This document shows, one piece after another, positions 43,301-51,219 of a stretch of DNA of 64,000 nt (position 1 is the first letter of the stretch; every line of letters begins with the position of its first letter). Source of the stretch: Druceiella hillmani (Eukaryota; Arthropoda; Insecta; Lepidoptera; Hepialidae); assembly GCA_039881145.1 (NCBI GenBank), contig JAYKKI010000004.1, positions 51,569,001 through 51,633,000 on the forward strand, given 5' to 3'. The notes beneath the pieces were generated by a model. That model saw only the letters and a program-made list of their open reading frames with translations. It did not search any database and was not told the DNA's origin. A program made the translations under genes and the position numbers.

Positions 43301-46300
43301 ATTGTGGCAAATTTAGTTAGTACGGGGAAGAGAGCAATGGCGCTCGTCGGCACTCAAATTTTTAAATAGCTATCTTATTTCAATGGTATAAATTCATTTA
43401 ATAGTTCTTGTGTGATGCTAGAATGAAAAATGAACAAAAATAACTACTTTTTGGCCATTCACATTTATAGAATTATTTTCGACAGACAAAAGGTGCTCTT
43501 CGAATTATTTTTTTATTAGTTATTTTGTGTAGTTTTAAAATTACCAATTATTCTAATATTCAGTGCAAAAAGTTGGGCAAAGTGGGGCAGATTGATAAAA
43601 AAAAATTAAATCTCTTGTTTCATGTAAGAAAAATGACTGAATAATATATATTTTTTGCTTTATATATAGCGTAACTATCCAGCAATCGAAATAATAGGTA
43701 AGTTTGAAGAAGGTGAATATACAATGACTAGTAAAAAATGGGTTTTGCATCATTCTGCCCCACCAACGGGACACTGGGATTATATCGAATGGGTCACTTT
43801 GATACAATATGTAATTAAGTATAATTAATCATTATTCACAAAACTTCAATGAAAAATTTTTTTTGATTGAGAGAGATCAAATATTAACTTATATTAATAG
43901 TTATCAGCAATATTTTCTTAAATGAAATTAAAATTGAGTACCCAAATCAACATTCTTATACATATTCAATATTTATGGCAAGTTTTCTTAACAAAAATAT
44001 CCACATTTTAATTTTACATAATATATTTTTATACATTTAAACTTTAGAAAAACTTAAAAAAAATTGTGCTCTGACGCGCGACTGGAGTTTACTCCTTAAG
44101 TATGATTGTCTCGGAATGTATAAAATAGGTAACACTGTATGTATATATAAATATCAATATCATTAAATGTAAATGGAAAATTCTTTAATAAAAAAATGAT
44201 GACAATATAATTATTTTCAAGTAAAACACAAATGAACAAGATCAAATTTATACAACAAAACTAAAAACATTTAGTAACGTCAGACTAAGAAGTTAAAATT
44301 AAAAGAGACTTTAATGAGACTTTAATTTTGTAGAAATGTTGTGTGGAGAGGCCACCAATGGTTCAACTTATTTTACCGCTCTGGACTTCTAAAATCTATT
44401 CTTATGGAGTAAACTCCAAAAATAGAACCTCATATAAAGAAATTCTTATTAGAAATAGCATAAGTACACAACTCTACCATTATAGCTCCTATTGCACTTT
44501 ACATTCACTTAAAAAAACTTATAAAGAGATGATGTGTGAGATGTACTTTTTGAGAAATTTGGTTTTGGTAATTGCAAAACTATCCTTACTTAACTAGCCT
44601 TATCTTCCACACTTGGGAAAATGAAAACGTAAGTTCCTGTTTTTTTCTGAAATATGAAACTTGACAGTCAATTATATTATATTTTGCAATGACTTTGGCC
44701 ATATAATAAACAATGGTTCTTTTATTACCAATTTTAGTGACCAGGAAATCGTCAATATTTATATTGTCAGGATTAGGAACATGAAAACTTTTTCTATCTG
44801 GATCAGATGGCACGTCATCTAATTTGTTGTTGTTATCATCACTTAACATCAAAGACTCATTCTGATTGAAATCGGAGTCTGATTGTAACTGTGAACGTCG
44901 TTAAATTCTATTCTTTTTAACTATTTCAGTTTCCATTAAACTCAATAAATTTTTTGTCATTTTCAATTTTTTTGCTCGCTGCTTCATATTTTTAACTTCC
45001 TATTTTCTTTCTTTATCTTCATTCAATGCCTGTAAACTATCTTTTCCTTTTTTTTAGCCTATCTCCATCTGTGATATCTTATCAAAAATAGCACCAAAAA
45101 TTTCTATAGGTGCAAAATCATCTTAAACAAATGCTTGTCTAGTGAATGGCCAAATTCCTAGTTTTGGAAAGCCGCTTGTTATATTTTTTGGGGTAAACAA
45201 TTCTAAAAATGCAGTTTTTGTTAATTCCTTTATATTGTAGATGGACAAAATCTTTCCTACATTTTGGACATGCCAATCGTTAAGATATTTTCAGTTTCAC
45301 ATTAAAAGGCCCAAAAATACTTACGTACAAAGGCTGCAATTTATGTGACGTGTGTGAGGGAAGAGACAAGTATACAATACCACTGTTGTAACAATAGTTT
45401 ATTGGTTCTATGGAGATATGAGACTTATGGTTGTCACATATGATAAGAATGGGGCTGTTCTTCGTACATGACATGTGGCACTAAACATGTTTTAGAATTT
45501 GTATGTGCAATTCTGCAGTTATCCAGCTGCATCTGTTTGCCTAACTTAAACTATCTTCAAGATCAACATTAAAAGAAAGGTTTTCGAAATGAACATGTGG
45601 GAAGAAATGTACAGGAGGAAGAGCTGTGCCTACTGCAAAACGTTACCAATTCTCCTCGTTCAGCTGATACGACATGTCATATTTTCCTGTTACTGTAAGA
45701 CTGTGTTAACACCTGTTTCATCTAGGTCTAGTATACGATCAGGTATAAAATTGTAGCATGTGAATACATGTTTTTAAATATATTTTATCTTAATTGTATT
45801 TTCTGGCTTTCGGACGCCTAATTCGTGATTCGTCTTTCTGAATCCTACTGCCCAATCGCAGCCAGTACATTTATTTTTTTCCCATTTTGCCTAATATTTA
45901 TATCCCAAGTATTTTGCATATTTATATGCCAAAGTCAAAAGTATTTTCAAAGATAGCCCATAGTGAATTTTGCTACAATTCAATAAATATCCTGTAAAGG
46001 CTTTTTCTTGCTCAGTTTAGAAAATCTATGTGTACTTGAAATCACATGCATTAGAAGATGACGCTTAATTCTCTTTAAAAGTTTTTCCAAACTTCTCAAA
46101 TCTGATGTTGCAAAGTTGAAGCTATAATTCTGTATTTGTCAGTAGCCATTCATATAGATAACCTCTCCAATAGCACCTCGGTTATAGCAGTCTTTACGAT
46201 CTCCTCGCCAATGTATCCACTACAGGTCTGTTTTACACTCTCCTCATCAATGTTTCGTCTATCAGTCTTTGGTTTATAGGTCCATACCATTTTCTATGAA

Positions 46301-49120
46301 GAAAAATAACCGGATTAGAAAATTGATGGAATAATAATATATTCCATTAACTAGATTGGGATACCATTGTATATTAGCAGTGCAGTTCCCCCGAGTCTTA
46401 CTGCATTAAAGTATCCGAACAAAAAAGTAATCAATACCAACTGAAAAACTTTAATTTACTTAAAAATAACATATCACCCTGCTTACTGCATGAAATGACC
46501 TATTTACACTTTTCTATTTCATGTAAATTTTTAGTTGGCCACACTATAAACACAACTGCACTCATCAAATACCAATGGCTAACTGGCTGATGGCGCAGTC
46601 GTAACTTTTTTACTTGCTTATGTATAGTCACGTTTTAGTAATGTATTCGGACAAATAGCATTTCTTGATTTGAAAGTACCCTGACCTCTCCCTATAAGCT
46701 AATATTTTTTTTAATCCTTTTTGAATAAGCAGCAAAAAGCAAGCCTTCACAACTTATTAAATCGGAAGAAAAAGTTGAGGCCTCATCTATTACAAACGAA
46801 ATAGCTGATATCGAAAAAGAAATTGTTGAATTGGAGAAAAGCTGTATTATCCTTAAGGTAAACTTCACTACATTAATATTTCTAGATTAGCATTTTAACG
46901 AAAATTTGATATTTGTTGTTTTTAGGTTATAGGAGAATATATACATCATTTACCAAATGGGTCTAATGGTCTCAACGATTGAGGTTGTTCATGATAATGC
47001 CAAACAACAAAATGACTCTAATATATGGGTAAATGTTGAGGACCTAGAAATATTAATCAATCAACATCTTTAGTTGGCTATGATTTCAATTTTCATTCAA
47101 TTATCTAATATCTATGGTAGGCTCCTTTTACTAACGAAATCAGGTTATTTGAAAATATTTTCTTAGTTTATCTAGTATTTTGCATATCTTTTTCTTATCA
47201 TATTTTGGAGAAAAATAAAAAAAATAATACATATATGTCACCCTCCCCACTTCTTTTTATTTCAGAGTAAGTATTATAGATTTGCAAATCAGAATATTTT
47301 TTCTCTGCCTTGAATTTTATAGTTGTTTATTTGGTATTCAGGCCTGCTTTTGAGAACAGGAAATGTGAAAATTTTATGGTTCAGTTATTGAAGCGAGTAT
47401 TATGAAAAAATGTACACACCTACAAGTGTAACAAAAAACATGTCTGTTACTCACATAGAACATTTTATGCATCGAGCTGAATAAACAATTTTGTCTGTAT
47501 GAAAATTTGCAGCCATATCTGATATAATTGCTATGAAAATTGAGATTAAAAAAAAAATTTTTTTTTACAGAAACTCGCTTCAGATATGCTCAGTTCGATG
47601 TGTTTTACCTACACATATTCTTTGTTACATGTATATATATATATATGCAATGAAGAATGTGTCTGTTATTTATACATGTGACTTTGTGCATAAAACTGAG
47701 TAGAAAATGTCAAAGAACATTATGAAAATACCCAACCATTTTTAAAAAAATCATTGTCAAAATTTATACTAAAATGAAAAAAAATTAGTTTTTACAGAAC
47801 CATTCTTCAAATACTTAGTCTGACGTGCAAATTCACCTGTGGGAATAATAGACACATTCTTTATTATACCCATATATTCATAGCTATATTAATTAAAAAT
47901 ATTTTTTATAATACATTCATTTACGACTCTATATACTGTAATAGTCTGGTGTCACATTTTAGTATACTGTAATAGTCTGGTGTCATAATATTTTTGTTCC
48001 ATTTTTTATATGACCTGATGAAATCTTTCACTATTTACTTTATTCATGGCTCCCAAATTTTCAGGAAATTAGTTTAAGCGGGAGTGGTGAAAGTGAAGCT
48101 TTAAGCTCATGAGACAGCCTAATTTTTGGAATTTTTTTAGTAATTTCTTCGTAATTTGGACTTTTTATTTTCCAAAAAATGATATATTTCTTGGAAATAT
48201 CTGAAATTTCCTTGTTCTTTCATACTTTCATTATACTTACCTTCAATTCACCAATTTCGTTGTACTCTCCAATTTCAACACGGACATTGAGAATAATTTT
48301 GAGTAAAATGGGATTTATATAGTACGAGCAGATTACTTTATCGTCTTACTGTTGATAAGAAAATGGGTATATAATTCTACGATATATGAATTAACATATC
48401 AATATTGAAATTTTGTAAAAAATATGCAGTACTTTATAAATACAATTTTATTATTGTAGTTAGTAATCTCCAAATGTCTATCCAATTTAGATATTTAATA
48501 AAAAGTAAAAAATTTAGAAGAACTGAAACTGCCATCAGATGTCAATATATAATATTCACGTGGTAAAATTAAATTCAAAATAATGGAGAAATTTATCACT
48601 TGTTTGCTTCTGAAAATCTATTGACATCACTATTTGAATCTTAAAGAGAGAATTCATTGATTTACTTATTCGATTATATGAATATAATTTTAGTTGAATG
48701 ATTATATGAATATAATTTTAGTTTCGACAGTTATTTTTTGAAAATTTAAGAAAATGTTGAAATATACATGCCCGATTAAATTTTTTTTTCTTTTTGAAGA
48801 TATAATTGTTTCATTTTGTTATAATTGACATAAGTGCAATTATAGGCAACTTTCATTCCATTAATATAAGTGCAATTATAATCAATTAGAAGGGAGCTCA
48901 GCGAGTCTTATTGACTAAATTTATATACATACTAATCTATATTGTTCTTACCTTAATTTCCTTTGACTTGTATTTGATCCAAATATATGATTTTGTATTT
49001 ATCAATCAGAAAAGAAATGCTGCCATACTGTTACGTTTACGCAAAGACCTAAAAGACTCCGAAATTAAAAGACGAGCTTTAATGCAATCGATGGAAAAGG
49101 CTAATTTTCAAGAGAAGTGA
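27854..49120 (+). CDS. CCDC122-like coiled-coil protein, five exons
   Basis: Reconstructed as join(27854..27905, 27993..28114, 28324..28456, 46733..46857, 49010..49120), 180 residues. Every junction has GT/AG ends and compatible phase: 1, 0, 1, 0. Exon 2 begins after TTTACAG, exon 3 after TTATATTTCAG, exon 4 after a tandem AAGCAG acceptor, exon 5 after CAATCAG. The 87-nt first intron is stop-free and a multiple of three, so exons 1 and 2 also read through as one frame; splicing removes a Tyr/Phe/Ile-rich insert unlike the rest. The protein is a nearly continuous Glu/Lys/Leu-rich coiled coil. KLYCQSLYRQIENI at the exon 2/3 join and AAILLRLRKDL near the C-terminus recall CCDC122, whose role is poorly known. 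It is shorter than my recollection of vertebrate CCDC122 (about 270), so small exons may be missing. Other short coiled-coil families such as CCDC172 remain possible. Gene model confidence is higher than the name. Confidence 0.6.
28640..29277 (-). mobile_element. piggyBac-like MITE, copy 1, TTAA target site
   Basis: Flanked on both sides by TTAA (28,636-28,639 and 29,278-29,281). The ends are inverted: CCGTTTTAGTGCC at the left and CCATTAGAGTGCC when the right end is read on the minus strand. TTAA duplication with CC-starting TIRs is characteristic of piggyBac elements. Inside, next to the right end, a minus-strand frame keeps a transposase-like acidic N-terminus. A GAGCGCCATCGCGCTC palindrome lies near 29,228-29,243. 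At 638 bp it is an internal deletion derivative and cannot move itself. Confidence 0.85.
28880..29071 (-). pseudogene. Truncated piggyBac-like transposase N-terminus (copy 1)
   Basis: A 63-residue frame begins MSEYKNNSSEN and continues as an acidic Ser/Asp/Glu-rich stretch (CEESDSGSD, LSDSDNSDDNN) before stopping. Acidic N-terminal tails are usual in piggyBac transposases, and the frame starts about 200 bp inside the right TIR as expected. The rest of the transposase, including the catalytic DDD domain, is deleted. Confidence 0.6.
29282..30199. other. Intronic AT-rich stretch, one complex inverted repeat
   Basis: No gene. The end of the stretch contains the nested inverted repeats at 30,050-30,195. 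The adjoining dead minus-strand element may extend into the right-hand part. Confidence 0.35.
30050..30195. repeat. Nested inverted repeats
   Basis: CGTGACAACCTGAAACC (30,147-30,163) pairs perfectly with 30,179-30,195 around a 15-nt loop. The loop contains GTGACCCAATCACT (30,165-30,178), which is the exact reverse complement of 30,050-30,063. The segment is GC-richer than its surroundings. The layout suggests the end of a foldback or hairpin-ended element. Confidence 0.85.
30200..33862 (-). pseudogene. Degenerate gene of an unclassified arthropod/cnidarian multicopy element
   Basis: A series of minus-strand fragments, in order and separated by frameshifts and stops, reads as one protein. The N-terminal part (33,488-33,760) contains TLRQLDELLSHLHAEFVYAH. 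The next (32,586-32,807) contains NNLRIVMIDTAMEQI and YIPDEKPLK. Later parts are 31,626-31,901 and 31,262-31,539 (IYAENTIDHKTSRYVYA, then HAHTLLQQALSRLIFENL after a stop). Then 30,931-31,122 contains YWNLFLHSFDLMIPLFHASG and CFTSRRSDVFSGIACNQTIE, and 30,640-30,910 contains SYPIMSIATGINGD. I know this pattern, especially the FHASG and TIRR..FWSG..TIEQ region, from long uncharacterised multicopy proteins in arthropod and cnidarian genomes. I cannot name the superfamily. An unrelated segment at about 33,010-33,420 interrupts it. Confidence 0.6.
33171..33256. repeat. Short GTACTGAT-type repeat cluster
   Basis: At least five GTACTGAT units are interspersed with GATGATT/TTATGATGA spacers. It lies inside the segment that interrupts the dead minus-strand element. 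Confidence 0.6.
33863..35941. other. Intronic AT-rich stretch, nothing recognised apart from a microsatellite
   Basis: Includes the (TA)n microsatellite at 34,273-34,366. Short frames at 34,960-35,163 and 35,469-35,654 on the minus strand have no domains. Confidence 0.35.
34273..34366. repeat. (TA)n microsatellite
   Basis: About 94 bp of AT dinucleotides with rare TG or AG interruptions. The overlapping Tyr/Ile frame on the minus strand is an artefact. Confidence 0.95.
35942..36475. repeat. Tandem repeat, about 178 bp x 3
   Basis: Copies begin at CCATTTATG (about 35,942, 36,120 and 36,298). They share TTCTTTATCAGAGGTGGAG, GGTAATGGGAATGG-like and GAGATACAAACAATAATAC blocks. The third copy is diverged and has small deletions. 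The array ends just before the DDE element relic and may be its subterminal region. Confidence 0.85.
36490..37186 (+). pseudogene. DDE-type (DDE_Tnp4-like) transposase relic, 5' part
   Basis: Two frames give a Tnp4-like core. About 36,625-36,690 reads FYVCTTNCFIFNMA. After a frameshift comes DEQVASIMKLLLKNIN, a TGA, then MSLLQPDDFCIVDSDFCNV (36,731 on) and CKSRWVIDTVHGSVMKNITI. The LLQPDDFCIVDSDF segment corresponds to the ...GD..I.DRGFRD block of these transposases, and RWVIDTVHG to the following KIRWVVE..N block. Downstream DFPELNKNN (37,160-37,186) is still in style just before the hAT insertion. The rest of the protein resumes at 41,662. Confidence 0.7.
39382..39715. repeat. Tandem repeat, about 111-bp unit, three partial copies
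   Basis: Repeated blocks of GCAAATTATTTTTCTCAGTT, AAGAAATTAATTTATGAAAA and ATATATAATTCATACAAATA occur near 39,385, 39,538 and 39,649. The array lies in the non-coding 5' half of the hAT. Confidence 0.8.
40150..41560 (+). pseudogene. hAT transposase relic (ZMYM1-like, with C-terminal dimerisation region)
   Basis: Fragments in order: AEQATTFLQMFNQS and ENRERLHPIVE (40,183-40,398); WQNLAFRGHRDDGLL (about 40,521-40,565); SILFDKTNDVSHQSQLSLIL with YDSNIREDYVTFVDAFEEV (about 40,665-40,800); then a 206-residue frame at 40,940-41,560 with LATRLVTNTSAERLLSLLQP, LKTYFRATMSE and IEKVITRFAK. The last is the hAT dimerisation (hATC) region, the middle the ...DE.TD.S...QLS.C.RYV.. region of ZMYM1-like transposases. 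Stops, frameshifts, a local duplication and an inverted duplication show it is dead. Much of the RNaseH core between 40,800 and 40,940 is deleted. Confidence 0.85.
40483..40555. repeat. 35-nt inverted duplication within the hAT coding sequence
   Basis: ATCTCTGTGTCCACGGAATG at 40,483 and onward (to about 40,516) is repeated in reverse complement at 40,520-40,555, with one indel and about one mismatch and only a 3-nt loop. The right arm is the native NLAFRGHRDDG coding sequence, so the left arm is an inverted copy. Just upstream, GGGAACGACTTCATCCTATA occurs twice (about 40,367 and 40,438). Confidence 0.85.
41662..42014 (+). pseudogene. DDE-type transposase relic, 3' part with Cys/His-rich (SWIM-like) tail
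   Basis: Continues the protein interrupted at 37,186: TGV, an in-frame TAA where Tyr is expected, then QLSQAVSYLPEL, FKYGRLKHSNNIIGLVTTHK and a CDCPNVNRTVGCYTNV segment (41,695-41,928). CxC...GC..(H) is the SWIM-like motif ending transposases of this type; the usual final His is replaced by Asn (YTNV for SHV). The frame stops at an early TAG and continues out of frame as FEADEVLTNIYDV to about 42,014. Confidence 0.7.
42015..42728. other. Intronic AT-rich stretch, nothing recognised
   Basis: No frame, repeat or splice pair of note between the DDE relic and the second MITE. Confidence 0.3.
42729..43361 (-). mobile_element. piggyBac-like MITE, copy 2
   Basis: Aligns over its full length with the copy at 28,640-29,277 and sits between TTAA sites (42,725-42,728 and 43,362-43,365). 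The left TIR is intact (CCGTTTTAGTACT) but the right one is decayed. It lacks about 21 bp near the transposase start that copy 1 keeps, and it has about 24 bp near the right end that copy 1 lacks, so neither copy is the direct parent of the other. Confidence 0.85.
42916..43131 (-). pseudogene. Truncated piggyBac-like transposase N-terminus (copy 2)
   Basis: A 71-residue frame with the same MSEYENNSS start and acidic CEESDSGSDIVVRSQFGVMQ core as copy 1. It has a seven-residue in-frame deletion and a different, longer tail. The catalytic domain is absent. Confidence 0.6.
43362..44585. other. Intronic stretch with one weak coding-like segment
   Basis: At 43,670-43,828 a plus-strand frame after a TATATATAG acceptor-like site reads GKFEEGEYTMTSKKWVLHHS and PTGHWDYIEW before a stop. 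It has non-AT-driven composition and may be a transposon fragment or an alternative terminal exon, but I do not recognise it. TGGAGTTTACTCC at about 44,083 and GGAGTAAACTCC near 44,405 may be decayed terminal motifs of the adjoining pogo relic. Confidence 0.2.
44586..46290 (-). pseudogene. pogo/Tigger (Jerky-like) transposase relic
   Basis: Read on the minus strand from ATG at 46,290: MVWTYKPKTDRRNIDEES (N-terminal start of Jerky/Tigger-like proteins), then CDWAVGFRKTNHELGVRKPE (about 45,790-45,860, CENP-B-type HTH), ILDLDETGVNTVLQ (about 45,695-45,735, first catalytic Asp), AERGELVTF and ALPPVHFFPHVHFENLSF (about 45,575-45,665), then ILIICDNHKSHISIE, LPSHTSHKLQPL and FGPFN (45,280-45,474, second catalytic Asp). 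A C-terminal frame at 44,586-44,852 contains DDFLVTKIGNKRTIVYYMAK. Stops and frameshifts separate every block. The pogo DDE order is complete, which makes the assignment firm. Clear TIRs and TA duplications were not located. Confidence 0.88.
46291..46729. other. End of intron 3, nothing recognised
   Basis: AT-rich run ending in a pyrimidine tract before the exon 4 acceptor. No gene. Confidence 0.3.
46730..46732 (+). promoter_or_regulatory. Tandem (NAGNAG) 3' splice site of exon 4
   Basis: AAG|CAG| sits at 46,727-46,732. Either AG gives a phase-compatible exon, adding or removing one Ala codon. CAG is normally preferred, which gives the 180-residue form; AAG gives 181. Confidence 0.45.
46858..49009 (+). 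other. Intron 4 of the coiled-coil gene, no internal exon found
   Basis: Donor AAG|GTAAAC at 46,858, acceptor ATCAATCAG at 49,009. AT-rich. Includes small direct duplications (ATACTGTAATAGTCTGGTGT near 47,934 and 47,962; ATTATATGAATATAATTTTA near 48,672 and 48,700) and a (TA)n run at about 47,632-47,646. Several TTTCAG/TTACAG acceptor-like sites were read, and none opens a coiled-coil-like frame. Confidence 0.45.
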
Positions 49121-49258
49121 TTTTTAGAACTTTATATAACTTATAAGCAAAAATTATAACAATTTTAATAATATAAGACATTCGGTTAGTATAATTTATT
49201 TTAAAAACATATAAAATTACAAAATAATAATATCTCACATAAGCTATTGTTGGATATT

Positions 49259-49264
49259 AATAAA
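49259..49264 (+). terminator. Polyadenylation signal AATAAA of the coiled-coil gene
   Basis: A canonical AATAAA lies 139 nt after the TGA of exon 5 and is followed by T-rich sequence. It supports 49,010-49,120 as the terminal coding exon. Confidence 0.5.
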
Positions 49265-51017
49265 ATTTTAAAGTAACTGATTTGTTTTTTATTAATGTCT
49301 TATTGAAATATTAAGATTTAATCTGAACTTTATATTATGTTACATTCTAGATTTACATCATAAACAGGGGCCACGGAAGATACTATATCTTGCATGGCCC
49401 CTGTTATACAGATATTATGAGGAAAGTATAACAACTTTTTGTATTATTAAGTCTAATTGCTAATAGCTACTTAAACTACTGAATACATGCGAAAAATAGA
49501 TGTAGTGAAAAATATTAAAACCTTCAATTAATTCTTTAATATAAGTCCACTAGAACTATACAAAACTTCTACATGCCTATATAAATCATTGTATGCGTCA
49601 TAGTCTATTAAATCAGCAATGTTAGTTCTATAAGTTGGACGAAACATGTGTAGCAAGACCCACATTGTCAAAAAGTTTAAAATTGTTTAAGACGTTAGTC
49701 GAGGGTTAAGAATATAAAAGTGCGCTATTATCTATTTCAAATACGATTTTGTCAGGTATTAATGAAATAATTATCTCTCATCTATTTTTTGGTTTCTCTA
49801 TTTGAAAATGAAAAAAAATGGAGACCTTATAAGACCCCACTCACATTTTCGTCACATCTGTCAACCATATTTATGAGATAACCGTTTATCATAGAAACTG
49901 AAACTCAAAAATAGTAATATAAAAATTTTAGAGAAGACTAATAAAGTAATGAAACTGGATAATTTAATTTCTTGTGTTGGATATCAATTGAAAGAGCAAG
50001 CTATAAGGACTTCAAAGCTATTTCTTTCAAATTTTTTTATGGAAAATATACTCACTTTCTAGCTACAAAATTTAAAATTCAAAATTATGAAAAAAACAAA
50101 TGCTACTAGAAGTTTACTCAAAGTTAACAGAAAACTATAGCCATGATTCCAAATCTCAAAGTTTTTGACAAATTTACAATATTTTACTATTTGAGTACAG
50201 ATAGATTATAAAAGAGTAAGTATTTCCAAACTGATGTTGTGAAAATATGTGACAAGAACTATTAAATGATGTCTCGGAAAACTTAATATTATTGTTTTTC
50301 AAGAAAGAAATTTTATCAAGAAAAAATTTAGATCTCGAATTTATCTCCTGTGTGCATCTCCTGGTGCTTTAATAGATATTTCCTTTTATTAATGTAAACA
50401 AACTAATAACACTGTTAGATAATAATAAAACAAATATAATTAATATAAACTAATAACACTGTAGCCATAACATAATAAATCACTGTGTCGAAGGGCAACT
50501 TATATTGAGAGTGCTTTTAATGTTTTTATGTGCAATGGATATATCAAAACAATGTAAATCATGAATAATCATTAATCTTTTCGAATGGTTATTAAGTATG
50601 AAGTTGGTTTATTACTTTACCTATTCTTCACCTAGTAACATGAAAACACAGTATGTGAAATTATGTTACAATAGCTCAAATTATGAAGCTATGGCAGAAT
50701 AGCTCAAGTTTAGCAGAATTTGTCAAAATATCAGAAAAAAATAAACTCTAGATAACTAAAGCTTTAAGTAAAAGATCGCACAATCTTAGCATTGAAGTAT
50801 GAAACAAAACCACATATACTTTCAGATTCCAAAATATGTTTTGTACTAAATTTACATAGAAAAGATTATATATTATGTAATTTAGATTTCAAATCAATTA
50901 TAAAACCTGCACACTAAAAATACTTTATGGCTTTCAGCAATCAGTTTATTTTAACACTGAACAAAATATTTTGGATTCACTAAGCACGCACGCAAACGCA
51001 CATACACACACACACAC

Positions 51018-51058
<41 letters not shown>

Positions 51059-51060
51059 AA
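49265..51060. other. Convergent intergenic region
   Basis: About 1.8 kb of AT-rich sequence between the 3' ends of the coiled-coil gene and the dynein gene. It contains a hairpin at 49,363-49,405 and a (CA)n(TA)n microsatellite at 51,004-51,053. No gene. Confidence 0.5.
49363..49405. repeat. Short hairpin downstream of the coiled-coil gene
   Basis: AACAGGGGCCA (49,363-49,373) pairs perfectly with TGGCCCCTGTT (49,395-49,405), and the spacer holds an inner AAGATA/TATCTT pair. It is GC-rich in an AT-rich setting and may be the remnant of a small foldback element. Confidence 0.75.
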
Positions 51061-51097
51061 TAGATTATATTTATTATAAACTATGGCACAATATAAC

Positions 51098-51103
51098 TTT
51101 ATT
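51098..51103 (-). terminator. Polyadenylation signal AATAAA of the dynein gene
   Basis: On the minus strand AATAAA lies about 117 nt after the dynein stop codon (51,220-51,222). A second AATAAA occurs at about 51,070-51,075. Confidence 0.5.
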
Positions 51104-51219
51104 GTTACAAATATATTAAACTACAAAAATAATAAAATAAAAATGTCACGAGATTTTCTTCTGCATGCACAGAATGCCTGTAAAATTATCGTACAAAACC
51201 TCTTTTGCTAGTCGACGGT

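Larger units (their letters stand above)
28457..46732 (+). other. 18.3-kb intron 3 of the coiled-coil gene, filled with transposons
   Basis: Donor G|GTATTG at 28,457 and acceptor at 46,730-46,732. It contains two piggyBac-like MITEs, a dead minus-strand element, a DDE element split by a hAT, a pogo relic, microsatellites and satellites. The other introns of this gene are 87, 209 and about 2,150 nt. Phase 1 on both sides supports the join, although an additional phase-1/phase-1 exon inside cannot be excluded. Confidence 0.55.

Noticed and set aside
44343..44597. 84-residue plus-strand frame next to the pogo relic
   Set aside because: No domain; partly overlaps the 3' end of the pogo relic on the opposite strand.
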